Shown here one piece after another: positions 1 to 8,662 of a stretch of 64,000 nucleotides of DNA. The DNA comes from Cellulomonas fimi ATCC 484. GTDB taxonomy: Bacteria > Actinomycetota > Actinomycetes > Actinomycetales > Cellulomonadaceae. How positions within the stretch are numbered: the stretch's first letter is position 1; every line of letters begins with the position of its first letter. Under the pieces are notes generated by a model. That model was not told the origin of the DNA. It searched no databases and saw only the letters and a list, made by a program, of their open reading frames with translations. Location: NCBI RefSeq assembly GCF_000212695.1, contig NC_015514.1, positions 496,001 to 560,000 of the forward strand, in the 5' to 3' direction. The translations under genes were made by a program, and so were the position numbers.

Positions 1-1
1 G

Positions 2-841
2 GGCGTCAACCCGGACGAGGTCGTGGCCGTCGGTGCCGCGCTGCAGGCCGGTGTCATGAAGGGCGACCGCAAGGACGTCCTGCTCATCGACGTCACGCCG
101 CTGTCGCTCGGCATCGAGACCAAGGGCGGCGTCATGACGAAGCTCATCGAGCGCAACACGGCGATCCCGACCAAGCGCTCGGAGATCTTCTCCACGGCCG
201 AGGACAACCAGCCTTCCGTCCTCATCCAGGTGTTCCAGGGCGAGCGTGAGTTCGCGCGGGACAACAAGCCGCTCGGCACGTTCGAGCTCACCGGCATCGC
301 GCCGGCGCCGCGTGGCGTGCCGCAGATCGAGGTCACGTTCGACATCGACGCGAACGGCATCGTGCACGTGTCCGCCAAGGACCGCGGCACGGGCAAGGAG
401 CAGTCGATGACGATCACCGGCGGCTCGGCCCTCCCCAAGGAGGACATCGACCGCATGGTCAAGGAGGCCGAGGAGCACGCGGCCGAGGACAAGAAGCGCC
501 GCGAGGACGCCGAGGCCCGCAACTCCGCCGAGCAGCTCGTCTACTCGACCGAGAAGCTCCTCGTCGACAACGCGGACAAGCTGCCCGACGAGGTGAAGAC
601 CGAGGTCCAGGCCGCGGTCGGCGAGCTCAAGACGGCCCTCGAGGGCACCGACGTCGACGCCGTCAAGGCCAAGACGCAGCACCTCGCACAGGTCAGCCAG
701 AAGATCGGTGAGGCGATCTACTCGCAGCAGCAGTCCGCCCCCGCGGGCGCGCCGGCCGACGAGCAGCCCGCCGCGGCGTCGTCCTCCGACGAGGACGTCG
801 TCGACGCCGAGATCGTGGACGACGAGGACGACAAGAAGTGA
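2..841 (+). CDS. dnaK: DnaK chaperone (Hsp70), C-terminal part, truncated by window start
   Basis: The open frame enters from the left edge, so only the last 279 residues are visible. They hold the end of the ATPase domain ([11 protein letters not shown]), the linker [14 protein letters not shown], the substrate-binding beta-sandwich ([24 protein letters not shown]) and the helical lid. The tail is acidic ([11 protein letters not shown]), as in most bacterial DnaK. DnaK binds exposed hydrophobic peptides in an ATP-driven cycle with GrpE and DnaJ. The stop TGA overlaps the GTG start of grpE by 4 nt, so the genes are translationally coupled. The promoter and any HAIR operator for HspR lie outside the window. 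Confidence 0.98.
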   Translation, partial: GVNPDEVVAVGAALQAGVMKGDRKDVLLIDVTPLSLGIETKGGVMTKLIERNTAIPTKRSEIFSTAEDNQPSVLIQVFQGEREFARDNKPLGTFELTGIAPAPRGVPQIEVTFDIDANGIVHVSAKDRGTGKEQSMTITGGSALPKEDIDRMVKEAEEHAAEDKKRREDAEARNSAEQLVYSTEKLLVDNADKLPDEVKTEVQAAVGELKTALEGTDVDAVKAKTQHLAQVSQKIGEAIYSQQQSAPAGAPADEQPAAASSSDEDVVDAEIVDDEDDKK

Positions 842-1482
842 CGCAGGACAAGGACCGTCCGGAGGCGGGGTCGGGCCAGCCCGACCCCGCCGAGGGGGCG
901 CCCCGGTTCACCGACAAGCGCCGTATCGACCCGGAGACGGGCCAGGTGCGGCAGCCCACACCGGAGGAGCAGGTGCTCGCGGACGCTGAGACCATCGCCC
1001 AGGGGGCGGAGGAGGAGGTCGTCCTCGAGGGCCTGATCGAGGCGCAGAAGCTCGCGGCCGAGCGGCTCGAGGAGCTGCAGCGCGCGCAGGCGGCGCACTA
1101 CAACCTCGAGCAGCAGTACTCCGCCTACGTGAAGCGGTCGAAGGCCGACGCCCTCGCCGCGCACGACCGGGGGATCGCCGCGCTCGCGGAGGCGCTCATC
1201 CCGGTGCTCGACGACATCGAGCTCGCCCGCCAGCACGGTGACCTCAGCGGCCCGTTCGCGTCGATCGCCGAGAAGCTCACGGCGACCCTGCAGCGGTTCG
1301 GCGTCGAGCAGTACGGGCAGGCCGGCGAGGCGTTCGACCCGGTGGTGCACGAGGCGCTCATGCACTCGCACTCCGCCGACGTCACCGAGCCGACCGTGCA
1401 GATGGTGCTGCAGCACGGCTACCGCACGCCCGAGCGCATCCTGCGCGCGGCGCGCGTCGCCGTTGTCGACCCGGAGGGCTGA
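838..1482 (+). CDS. grpE: GrpE nucleotide exchange factor for DnaK
   Basis: 214 residues starting at a GTG inside the dnaK stop (GTGA overlap). Residues 1-60 are charged and probably disordered. A long coiled-coil helix follows ([19 protein letters not shown] and on). The C-terminal beta domain carries the family signature [14 protein letters not shown]. GrpE dimers release ADP from DnaK in the cytoplasm. Position between dnaK and dnaJ is the standard actinobacterial order. Confidence 0.97.
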   Translation: MTQDKDRPEAGSGQPDPAEGAPRFTDKRRIDPETGQVRQPTPEEQVLADAETIAQGAEEEVVLEGLIEAQKLAAERLEELQRAQAAHYNLEQQYSAYVKRSKADALAAHDRGIAALAEALIPVLDDIELARQHGDLSGPFASIAEKLTATLQRFGVEQYGQAGEAFDPVVHEALMHSHSADVTEPTVQMVLQHGYRTPERILRAARVAVVDPEG

Positions 1483-1512
1483 CACGATCATCACCACCAG
1501 GAGGGAGGCGCC

Positions 1513-2499
1513 GTGACCGGGCAGGACTGGCTCGAGAAGGACTTCTACGCGGTTCTCGGCGTCCCCAAGGACGCCGACGCCACGACGATCAAGAAGGCGT
1601 ACCGCAAGCTCGCGCGCAGCATGCACCCGGACCACAACCCGGGGGACGCGTCCGCGGAGGCGAAGTTCAAGGAGATCGGCGAGGCCTACGCGGTCCTGTC
1701 CGACACCGAGCAGCGCCAGCAGTACGACCAGCTGCGTGCCATGGCGGGCGGCGCCCGCTTCACGGCGGGTGGTCGTGGCGGCGGCACCGCCGGGTTCGAG
1801 GACCTGTTCGGCGGCATGTTCGGCGGGGCCAACGGTCCCGGCGGGCGCGTGCGCTACACCACGTCGGGCTCGGGCGCGCCGGCCGGTTTCGAGGACCTGC
1901 TCGGCGGCCTGTTCAACCAGGGCGGCGGCTTCGGCGGTGCGCGCGGCCCGCAGCCCGGCGCCGACCTCGTCGCCGAGGTGACCCTGCCGTTCCGGCAGGC
2001 CACCGAGGGCTCGACGGTGTCGCTCACGGTCGACGGCAAGACCGTCAACGCGCGCATCCCTCCCGGAGTGCGCGACGGGCAGAAGATCCGCCTGCGCGGC
2101 AAGGGCCGGACCGGCGACGTGGGCGCCCCCGCGGGCGACCTCGTCATCACCGTGCACGTCACGCCGCACCCGGTGTTCTCCGCCGACGGACCGCACCTGC
2201 GGATCACCGTCCCCGTCGCGTTCGACGAGGCCGCGCTCGGCGCGACCGTCGAGGTGCCCACGCTCGACGGCGGGACCGTCAAGGTCCGCGTCCCCGAGGG
2301 CACCCCGTCGGGGCGTGTCCTGCGGGTCAAGGGCAAGGGCATCACGACCGGCTCGACGACGGGCGACCTGCTCGTCACCGTGCAGGTCGTCGTGCCGCAG
2401 CGGTTGTCCGCCGCGGCGCGGGAGGCCGTGCAGGCGTTCGGCATCGCGACGTCCGGCGAGGACGTGCGGGCCGACCTGATCCAGTCCGCGAGGAAGTGA
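1513..2499 (+). CDS. dnaJ: DnaJ-family co-chaperone without zinc finger
   Basis: 328 residues from a GTG preceded by an AGGAGGGA ribosome site at about 1499-1506. The J domain (residues about 9-73) has the HPD motif in SMHPDHNP, which stimulates DnaK ATP hydrolysis. A G/F-rich linker (about 78-150) follows, then two beta-barrel substrate-binding domains (VTLPFRQATEGSTVSL; RGKGRTGDVGAPAGDLVI). There are no CxxCxGxG repeats, so it is a type II (CbpA-like) rather than a canonical type I DnaJ. It is nevertheless the DnaJ of the dnaK operon. A 12-bp hairpin begins 7 nt after its stop. Confidence 0.93.
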   Translation: MTGQDWLEKDFYAVLGVPKDADATTIKKAYRKLARSMHPDHNPGDASAEAKFKEIGEAYAVLSDTEQRQQYDQLRAMAGGARFTAGGRGGGTAGFEDLFGGMFGGANGPGGRVRYTTSGSGAPAGFEDLLGGLFNQGGGFGGARGPQPGADLVAEVTLPFRQATEGSTVSLTVDGKTVNARIPPGVRDGQKIRLRGKGRTGDVGAPAGDLVITVHVTPHPVFSADGPHLRITVPVAFDEAALGATVEVPTLDGGTVKVRVPEGTPSGRVLRVKGKGITTGSTTGDLLVTVQVVVPQRLSAAAREAVQAFGIATSGEDVRADLIQSARK

Positions 2500-2506
2500 C
2501 CGGCGC

Positions 2507-2535
2507 GTCGCCGGACGGCACCCCCGTCCGGCGAC
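2507..2535 (+). terminator. 12-bp perfect hairpin between dnaJ and hspR
   Basis: Inverted repeat with left arm 2507-2518 (gtcgccggacgg), loop 2519-2523 and right arm 2524-2535, starting 7 nt after the dnaJ stop. No T run follows. In a GC-rich actinobacterium it may be a partial terminator or an RNA-processing site that lowers hspR expression relative to dnaK-grpE-dnaJ. Confidence 0.55.
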
Positions 2536-2680
2536 GTGACCGCGGGGGCACGACGGAGCGCGACGACGACGGGCACGGCCCGCGACGAGGTCCGCGACGA
2601 GGACGGCAGCAGCGGGTGACGACGGTCGCGAGGGCGACGTGCACGGCGTCCGGGGCGACGAGCGAAGGCGGTGAGGTGAC

Positions 2681-3097
2681 GTGGTGGCGGACGACGCGAA
2701 GGTCTACGTGATCTCCGTGGCCGCCGAGCTCGCGGGCATGCACCCGCAGACGCTCCGGCAGTACGACCGGCTCGGGCTGGTGTCCCCGGGGCGCACGAGC
2801 GGTCGCGGCCGCCGCTACTCCCTGCGCGACATCGCCCTGCTGCGCGAGGTGCAGCGGCTCTCGCAGGACGAGGGCGTGAACCTCGCCGGGATCAAGCGGA
2901 TCCTCGAGCTCGAGGCCGAGGTCGACACCCTGCGCCGCCAGGTCGAGTACCTGCGCGCGTTCGTCGAGCCGGGCCGCCGCGTCTTCACGGCCGACCCGCG
3001 CGGCGACGTCGTCGCCGTCCAGCGCCGCGCCCGCGAGGCCCGCCGCCGCCCCTCGGAGGACACGGGCGCCCTGGTCCTCTGGCGCCCCCGCCCCTGA
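2681..3097 (+). CDS. hspR: HspR, MerR-type heat-shock repressor
   Basis: 138 residues. The MerR helix-turn-helix occupies residues about 6-70 (YVISVAAELAGMHPQTLRQYDRLGL; RYSLRDIALLREVQRLS), followed by a helix LELEAEVDTLRRQVEYLRAF. The PQTLRQYDRLGLV sequence is characteristic of HspR, which represses dnaK operons through HAIR sites using DnaK as co-repressor. Two adjacent GTG codons (2681, 2684) are possible starts. It lies 181 nt after dnaJ; the spacer contains a strong hairpin. The C-terminal 25 residues are Arg-rich and unlike the core. Confidence 0.93.
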   Translation: MVADDAKVYVISVAAELAGMHPQTLRQYDRLGLVSPGRTSGRGRRYSLRDIALLREVQRLSQDEGVNLAGIKRILELEAEVDTLRRQVEYLRAFVEPGRRVFTADPRGDVVAVQRRAREARRRPSEDTGALVLWRPRP

Positions 3098-3181
3098 CGG
3101 GTCCGCTCCCGGACGACCCTCTCGGGCTCCACCGGCCCTGCGACCCCCTGGCCCACCCGACCGTGCGTCGAGCGTGAGTCT

Positions 3182-3258
3182 GCGCCGAGATCGCGAGCTC
3201 GCGTCACGATCGCGAGCTCGGACTCGCGGGGTCGGCGTGACCTCACGATCTCGGCGCG
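3182..3258. repeat. Hyphenated palindrome with internal direct repeats, intergenic
   Basis: Perfect 12-bp arms gcgccgagatcg (3182-3193) and cgatctcggcgc (3247-3258) flank two copies of gatcgcgagctcg (3189-3201 and 3208-3220, period 19). It fills the gap between hspR and the FGGY kinase. No T run is seen, so it is not an obvious terminator. The rest of 3098-3331 shows no gene. Confidence 0.6.
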
Positions 3259-3331
3259 TGCGGAGCGCGAGGGCGACTCGGGTCGGGCGGCGCCGGGCCG
3301 GGTGGGCGCGCGCAGGCGGGAGGATGGGGGC

Positions 3332-4795
3332 GTGCTGACCGCGCTCGGGATCGATGTCGGGACCACCAACACCAAGGTCGTGCTCGTCGACGTGCTGACG
3401 CCGTCGGTCCTCGCCGTCGCGTCGGCGCCCACGCCCGCACCTTCCGACATGGCGGGCGTGCTGGCCGGCCTCGTGGGACGGGTGCTGCGCGCGCCGGGGG
3501 AGGGGCCCGCGCCGGTCGCGGTCGGGATCGCGTCGATGGCCGAGACCGGCGTCCCGCTGACGGCGGACGACCGCCCGCGCGGCGACTGGCTGCGCTGGGA
3601 CGGGCACCGCGCCGGTGCGGAAGCGGCAGCGCTCGCGGCGCGCATCGGCCGGGAGGAGCTGTTCGCGGCGACGGGTGTGCGGGCGAGCGCCAAGATCCCG
3701 CTCGCGACGTGGGAGTGGCTGCGCACGCACGAGCCGGACGCGCTGCACGCAGGCGCCGGCCGGTGGGCGGGCGCGGCGGACCTCGTCGGGCTGCTGCTCA
3801 CGGGCCGGCTCGCGACGGACCACACGCTCGCCGGTCGCACCGGCGCGTACCGCCTCGGCCGGCCGGGAGCGCTGCCGGCGGCCTTCGACCCGGACCTGCT
3901 GGCGGAGGTCGGTCTCGTCCTGTCGCGGGTCCCGGACGTGCTGGCGCCCGGCGAGCTGCTGGGCACGGTCGTCGACGGGCCGTTCCCCGCCGCCGGTCTG
4001 CCGGCGGGCACCCCGGTGACGATCGCCGGCCACGACCACCCCGTCGGCACGTGGGCGGCCGGGGTGCGCGAGCCCGGGCAGTCCGCCGACTCCGTCGGGA
4101 CGGCGGAGGCGGTGTGCTCCGTGCTGGTCGCCGACCCCGAGCCCGGACCGGTCGCAGCGGCGGGCATGAGCCTCGTCCGGACCGTCACCGGTGCGCACCC
4201 GGCGCTGCTCGCCGGCTCGTCGAGCGCGGGCGGCGCGGTTGCGTGGTGGCTCACGGCCCACGCCCCCGACGCCGACGTGGACGCTCTCATGGCCGAGGTC
4301 GAAGCGCTCGGGGACGCGCCCCTCGACCCGTTCGTGCTGCCCTACGTGCACGGCCGCCAGACGCCCGCACCGGACGCGGCCGCGACGTTCCGGCGCGTCG
4401 GCGAGGCCGCCGAGCGCCCACCGCGCGACGAGGCGTTCGCGCTCCTCGCGGGACTCTCGCTCCAGGCCCGGTGGATGCTCGACGAGCAGGGCCGCCTCGC
4501 CGGGACCGCCGCCGCGACGTCCCTCACCGTGCTCGGCGGGCCCATGGCGGCGAACCCGGCGTGGCGGCGGCTCAAGGCGCGCGTGACGCCGGTGCCGGTC
4601 CGGCTTGTCGCGGAGGCCGAGCCCGTTGCCGCAGGGGCGGCGCTGCTCGCGGCACAGCGCGTCGGGGCCGTGGACGAGGCACCGGCGCTGCCCTCGGTCG
4701 ACGTGCCCGGCCCGTCGGGACCGGAGGGGCGCGACGTCGCAGCGGCGTTGGCGCGCTTCGTCGAGGCCGCGACGGCGGGCGTTCACGCGTCCTGA
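3332..4795 (+). CDS. FGGY-family carbohydrate kinase
   Basis: 487 residues. The start GTG at 3332 is chosen because a GGGAGGA ribosome site lies 7 nt upstream and the phosphate-1 motif LGIDVGTTNTK then sits at the N-terminus. The two actin-like FGGY domains are recognisable (TIAGHDHPVGTWAAG in the middle, LTVLGGPMAANPAWRRLKA with the adenosine motif near residue 400). Such enzymes phosphorylate a pentose, hexose or polyol with ATP in the cytoplasm. There is no isomerase, transporter or regulator beside it, so the substrate cannot be named. Confidence 0.88.
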   Translation: MLTALGIDVGTTNTKVVLVDVLTPSVLAVASAPTPAPSDMAGVLAGLVGRVLRAPGEGPAPVAVGIASMAETGVPLTADDRPRGDWLRWDGHRAGAEAAALAARIGREELFAATGVRASAKIPLATWEWLRTHEPDALHAGAGRWAGAADLVGLLLTGRLATDHTLAGRTGAYRLGRPGALPAAFDPDLLAEVGLVLSRVPDVLAPGELLGTVVDGPFPAAGLPAGTPVTIAGHDHPVGTWAAGVREPGQSADSVGTAEAVCSVLVADPEPGPVAAAGMSLVRTVTGAHPALLAGSSSAGGAVAWWLTAHAPDADVDALMAEVEALGDAPLDPFVLPYVHGRQTPAPDAAATFRRVGEAAERPPRDEAFALLAGLSLQARWMLDEQGRLAGTAAATSLTVLGGPMAANPAWRRLKARVTPVPVRLVAEAEPVAAGAALLAAQRVGAVDEAPALPSVDVPGPSGPEGRDVAAALARFVEAATAGVHAS

Positions 4796-4831
4796 CGTCA
4801 GCAGGCCCGGTCGACGTCAGCAGGCCCAGTC
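4794..4831. repeat. 19-bp tandem duplication across two convergent gene ends
   Basis: gacgtcagcaggcccggtc (4794-4812) is followed directly by gacgtcagcaggcccagtc (4813-4831), an 18/19 match. The second copy holds the last codons and stop of the minus-strand gene ending at 4817. The first copy lies between the two convergent stops. Confidence 0.75.
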
Positions 4832-5617
4832 GAACGCGTCGGACTCGAGGTCGACCTGCGCGCTCCCGGAGCCGAAGTTCATGCCCGGCAGCTCGTCGAG
4901 CTCCAGGTAGTACGGGGTGAACCCGGGCTGCAGCGCCTGGATGGGGAAGGCCGTGCCGCCCAGGTGGCTCGGCGCCAGGGCCTGCGCCCAGGGCAAGAGG
5001 TGGAACCCGTCGTCGAACGGCGTGACGAAACCGGGCGTGCTCGCCGCGTCGAGCGCGTCGACCGGCACGTGGCCGGCGTTGAGGTCCGGACGCCCGAGCA
5101 GCCAGACGCGACGTGTCGGCTCCTGCGTGTCCCAGGCGTTCGGGCCCTCGTCGTCCGGTCCGTGCGTGCCCGGCCCGCGGGGGTCGGCGGGCGGCGGCGT
5201 CGGACCGGCGTCGTACTCGTCCTGCGTGAGCCGCACGAGGGCGAACTCCCCGTCGATGATGTCGACGCGCCGAGCGAGGTGCGGGTGGTCGACGGCGCGT
5301 GCGAGATCGACGACGAACGGGTCGTCGGGGTCGTCCACGCCACGCGGTGCGGCGAACTGACCCTCTCCCTGGAAGAACGCGACGGCGGGCAGGTCCGGCC
5401 CTCGCCGTCGGAACTCGGGCGGCAGCAGGAGGGTGATCCCGTGGAACATCGGCAGCCCGGTCTGGGTGCCCCGGGGCCACGTGGTCGGGTCGATGCCGGG
5501 TCCGGCGCTCCCGATCCACCCGTCGGCCGGTCCCGCCGGACGGGCCTGGGCCGCGGGCCGCCGCGGGTGGTCGGCGATCCCGTCCGGCACCTCGAACCAC
5601 AGGTCGTACGCGTTCAC
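4817..5617 (-). CDS. Hypothetical protein, possibly DUF1963 (YwqG)-like
   Basis: 266 residues, start GTG at 5617 with a GGAGGGGG ribosome site just upstream (about 5620-5627). The start overlaps the stop of the MazG-like gene by 4 nt. The protein is acidic and Pro/Asp-rich with no membrane segment. The C-terminal part (LGGTAFPIQ, then a PGMNFGSGSAQVDL region ending DWAC) resembles the layout of DUF1963 proteins (a GG-x-P turn, then a G-x-G turn near the end). This is by-eye similarity only. Function is unknown; coupling to the MazG-like gene suggests co-expression. Confidence 0.7.
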   Translation of the reverse strand: MNAYDLWFEVPDGIADHPRRPAAQARPAGPADGWIGSAGPGIDPTTWPRGTQTGLPMFHGITLLLPPEFRRRGPDLPAVAFFQGEGQFAAPRGVDDPDDPFVVDLARAVDHPHLARRVDIIDGEFALVRLTQDEYDAGPTPPPADPRGPGTHGPDDEGPNAWDTQEPTRRVWLLGRPDLNAGHVPVDALDAASTPGFVTPFDDGFHLLPWAQALAPSHLGGTAFPIQALQPGFTPYYLELDELPGMNFGSGSAQVDLESDAFDWAC

Positions 5618-5940
5618 CGGCCCCCCTCCGTGCCGAGGTGCGCGGACAGCGACCGCATCGTGCTGACGAACGCCGTCTCCAGGTCGACGTCGTACGCGTC
5701 GGCGAGGGTCAGCACCGACCACAGGCAGTCGGCGAGCTCGTGCGCGAGGGCCTCGTCGAGGTCGTCGCGCGGCCGCACGCCGGCCTTGCCCTGGACGAGC
5801 TTCGCGAGGTCGCCGACGTCGCCGAGGAAGCCCAGCATGATCTCCTCGCGCGTCCACGACCGCCCGTACCGCGCGGTCTCGACGGCGGCGTACCGGGCGC
5901 GCACGTCGCGGGCCATGTCCTGCAGCTCCTGGAGGTCCAC
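5614..5940 (-). CDS. MazG-like nucleotide pyrophosphohydrolase domain protein
   Basis: 108 residues, all-alpha. It contains the acidic pattern of the MazG/dCTPase superfamily: GFLGDVGDLAKLVQ in helix 2 and HELADCLWSVLTLADAYDVDLE in helix 3, where E/D residues bind Mg2+. Family members hydrolyse (d)NTPs to NMP and pyrophosphate. The start GTG at 5940 lies 6 nt after a TACGGT -10 element with no room for a ribosome site, suggesting a leaderless mRNA. It is the first gene of a two-gene unit. Confidence 0.8.
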   Translation of the reverse strand: MDLQELQDMARDVRARYAAVETARYGRSWTREEIMLGFLGDVGDLAKLVQGKAGVRPRDDLDEALAHELADCLWSVLTLADAYDVDLETAFVSTMRSLSAHLGTEGGR

Positions 5941-5946
5941 GCGCCG

Positions 5947-5952
5947 ACCGTA
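5947..5952 (-). promoter_or_regulatory. -10 element TACGGT for a leaderless start
   Basis: On the minus strand TACGGT is followed by 6 nt and then the GTG start at 5940. The spacing places the transcription start at or next to the start codon. Confidence 0.5.
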
Positions 5953-5980
5953 GCCGCTGGCTCGGGCGACGCGGTGGGGT

Positions 5981-7714
5981 TCAGGCTCCGAGCGGGACGG
6001 GCCGGCGCACGTCCGGTCCCGCGCCGGCGACGGCCGCGGGGAGACGGACGGTGAACGTGGTGCCGCCGCCGGCCGTGGGCGTCACGGCGAGGGTGCCGCC
6101 GTGCGCGGTGACGACGGCGTGCGCGATGGACAGGCCGAGCCCGGTCGACCCGGACGCGCGGTTGCGGGAGGCGTCGCCGCGCACGAACCGCTCGAACAGG
6201 CGCGAGCGCAGGTCGGCCGGGATGCCGGGGCCGTCGTCGGCGACGTCGAGCCGCACGTCGGGCCCGTCGTGCGCGACGCGGACCGTCACGGCCGTGCCGG
6301 GGGGTGTGTGCAGGCGCGCGTTGGACAGCAGGTTCGCGAGCACCTGCCGCAGCCGGTGGTCGTCCCCGACGACGAGCGCCCCGGCGGCGTCGAGGTCGAG
6401 GTCCGCCCCGGTGTCGGGGCCGCCCGTGGCCGGGCCGCCCGCGGCCGGGCCGGTGAGGCCGGACAGGTCGAGCGACCAGCGGTGGTCCGGACCGGCCGCG
6501 TGCGCGTCCGCGACGGCGTCGACGGCGAGCTCGACGACGTCCACGGGCTCGGTGTCGAGCGGGCGGCCCGCGTCGAGCCGGGCGAGCAGGAGCATGTCCT
6601 CGACGAGCCCGGTCATCCGCCGCGACTCGGACTCGACGCGGCCCATCGCGACGAGCGCCTCGGGCGGGAGGTCGTCGGGCAGGCGGCGCACGAGCTCGGC
6701 GTACCCGCGGATCGACGCGAGCGGGGTCCGCAGCTCGTGCGACGCGTCGGCGACGAACTGCCGGACCTGCGACTCCGACGCGTGCCGCGCGGCGAGCGCA
6801 CCCTCGACGTGCCCCAGCAGGCGGTTGAGCGCGGCCCCGACCTGGCCGACCTCGGTCGCGGTGTCGGTGTCGGCCGCGGGCACCCGGTCGGCCAGCACGA
6901 CCTCGCCGCGGTCGAGCGGAAGCCGCGCGACGCGGGCGGCGGTCGCGGCGACGCGCGTCAGCGGCCGCAGCTCGCGCCGGACGAGGACGAGCCCGACGGC
7001 GGCGGCGGCCAGGACGGCCAGCAGCGCGACGACGACGACCATCGCGACGTACGGGGTGAGGGTCGCGGTCACGGCGTCGGTGGGCATCGCGGTGACGACG
7101 ACGTCGCCGCCGGGCGACAGCGTCGCGAGCGCGCGGTAGGCGCCGGCGCCGTCGAGGTGCACGGACCGGACGGTGTCGTCGGTGGGCAGCGCGAGCAGCG
7201 TCGCGGTCGCGGACTCGCTCAGCACGTGCGACTCGCCGTCGTCGGTGTAGTAGAGCGCCGACACGGCGGCGGGGTCGGCGCCGGGCTCCGCGACGACGTG
7301 CACCGTCCCGGGCCCCTGCCCGGGCAGGTCGACGCCGCCGGGGCCGGGGGCGCGCCGCAGCACGTCCTCCTCGCCGTCCGTGCCGTCCCCGATCCCGCCG
7401 CCGACGGTCCGGTCAGGTCCGGCCTCCATGACGGCACGCCCGTGCGCGGCCTGGATCCGGTCGTCGAGCTGCCCGACGAGCGACGCGCGCAGCGCGAGGG
7501 TCGTCACCGTGCCCATGGCCACGGCGACGACGGCGACGAGCGTCACGACGAGCGCGACGAGGCGCCGCCGCAGGGTCCAGCGCGGCAGGGCGCCGGGGGA
7601 GACGCGGCGGCGCAGGTCCGCGAGACGGGGGCCGGACCGGTCCGCGCGCGTCGGGCCCTGGTCGCGCCCGGGGCCGCGGGCCTCGGGGGCCGTCGGTGCG
7701 GTGCTCCCGGTCAC
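5981..7714 (-). CDS. Membrane sensor histidine kinase (HAMP-HisKA-HATPase)
   Basis: 577 residues from GTG 7714, which overlaps the upstream response-regulator stop by 4 nt. TM1 is at about 51-74. An extracytoplasmic sensor of roughly 150 residues follows, then TM2 (VVVALLAVLAAAAVGLVLV) and a HAMP segment. The phosphoacceptor is His326 in ASHELRTPLASIRGYAEL. The N box (NLLSNARLHTPPGT), G1 box (DVADDGPGIP) and G2 region (GLGLSIAHAVV) form the ATPase. It autophosphorylates and phosphorylates the OmpR-type partner. Gly/Asp-rich patches in the sensor give no ligand clue. Confidence 0.95.
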   Translation of the reverse strand: MTGSTAPTAPEARGPGRDQGPTRADRSGPRLADLRRRVSPGALPRWTLRRRLVALVVTLVAVVAVAMGTVTTLALRASLVGQLDDRIQAAHGRAVMEAGPDRTVGGGIGDGTDGEEDVLRRAPGPGGVDLPGQGPGTVHVVAEPGADPAAVSALYYTDDGESHVLSESATATLLALPTDDTVRSVHLDGAGAYRALATLSPGGDVVVTAMPTDAVTATLTPYVAMVVVVALLAVLAAAAVGLVLVRRELRPLTRVAATAARVARLPLDRGEVVLADRVPAADTDTATEVGQVGAALNRLLGHVEGALAARHASESQVRQFVADASHELRTPLASIRGYAELVRRLPDDLPPEALVAMGRVESESRRMTGLVEDMLLLARLDAGRPLDTEPVDVVELAVDAVADAHAAGPDHRWSLDLSGLTGPAAGGPATGGPDTGADLDLDAAGALVVGDDHRLRQVLANLLSNARLHTPPGTAVTVRVAHDGPDVRLDVADDGPGIPADLRSRLFERFVRGDASRNRASGSTGLGLSIAHAVVTAHGGTLAVTPTAGGGTTFTVRLPAAVAGAGPDVRRPVPLGA

Positions 7715-8445
7715 GCCGGCTTCAGCACGTAACCGACGCCGCGCAGCGTGTGCAGCATGGGCTCGCGGCCCTTGTCGATCTTGCGGCGCAGGTAGGAGAC
7801 GTACAGCTCGACGATGTTCGCCTGCCCGCCGAAGTCGTACTGCCACACGCGGTCGAGGATCTGCGCCTTGGACAGGACGCGCCTCGGGTTGCGCATGAAG
7901 TAGCGCAGCAGCTCGAACTCGGTGGCGGTGAGGCGGATGTCGTCGCCGCCGCGCGTGACCTCGTGCGAGTCCTCGTCGAGCGTCAGGTCGCCGACCACGA
8001 GCACCGCCTCCTCGCGCGCGGAGACCGCGCCCGCGCGGCGCAGCAGGGCCCGCAGCCGGGCGACGACCTCCTCGAGGCTGAACGGCTTCGTCACGTAGTC
8101 GTCACCGCCTGCCGTGAGGCCGGCGATGCGGTCCTCGACGGCGTCCTTGGCGGTGAGGAACAGGACGGGGACGTGCGGGTGGGCGGCGCGGATGCGACGC
8201 AGGACCTCGAGCCCGGTGAGGTCGGGGAGCATGACGTCGAGCACGATGACGTCGGGCGTCGTCGCGCGGGCCTGGCGGACCGCGGCGTGCCCGGACAGCG
8301 CGTGCTCGACCGTCCAGCCCTCGTAGCGCAGGGCCGTGGACAGGAGCTCGGCGAGGGTGGGCTCGTCGTCGACGACGAGGGCGCGGACGGGGGAGCCGTC
8401 GGCGCGGGTGAGCGTGTCGGGGCGGCGCACGGTCGAGGTCGTCAT
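7711..8445 (-). CDS. OmpR-family response regulator
   Basis: 244 residues, ATG at 8445. The receiver domain (about 18-135) has the DDE acidic pair, phosphoacceptor Asp in VIVLDVMLPD, Thr in LFLTAKD and Lys in YVTKPF. The winged helix (about 150-244) has LTATEFELLRYFMRNP and ends LRGVGYVLKPA, typical of OmpR/PhoB DNA-binding domains. It is first in the operon with the kinase. The stimulus and regulon are unknown. Confidence 0.96.
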   Translation of the reverse strand: MTTSTVRRPDTLTRADGSPVRALVVDDEPTLAELLSTALRYEGWTVEHALSGHAAVRQARATTPDVIVLDVMLPDLTGLEVLRRIRAAHPHVPVLFLTAKDAVEDRIAGLTAGGDDYVTKPFSLEEVVARLRALLRRAGAVSAREEAVLVVGDLTLDEDSHEVTRGGDDIRLTATEFELLRYFMRNPRRVLSKAQILDRVWQYDFGGQANIVELYVSYLRRKIDKGREPMLHTLRGVGYVLKPA

Positions 8446-8540
8446 GCGGTCGATGGTGCGGCGGCGACCTTGGCGCGCCCTGACCCGTTCCTGTGAATCC
8501 CCTGAGCGCCGCGCCCTCGCCGAGTTCGTCCTCTGGGGTC

Positions 8541-8576
8541 GAGTTCGTCACCTCCAGCTGACGAACTCGCCTGGAG
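8541..8576. repeat. Hyphenated palindrome upstream of the two-component operon
   Basis: gagttcgtca (8541-8550) and tgacgaactc (8559-8568) are perfect 10-bp arms with an 8-nt spacer. ctccag (8552-8557) and ctggag (8571-8576) form an overlapping pair, and gagttcgtc occurs again at 8522-8530. It lies in the 217-nt gap between the TetR gene and the response regulator. It could be an operator for the OmpR-type regulator or a genome-wide intergenic repeat. Confidence 0.55.
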
Positions 8577-8662
8577 CTGACGAGCTCGACGGCAGGTGTG
8601 GGGGTGAGGCCGGGGCGAGGGGGACGGGCGGGTGAGGAGGAGAGAGGCGGGTGGGGTGGGGG

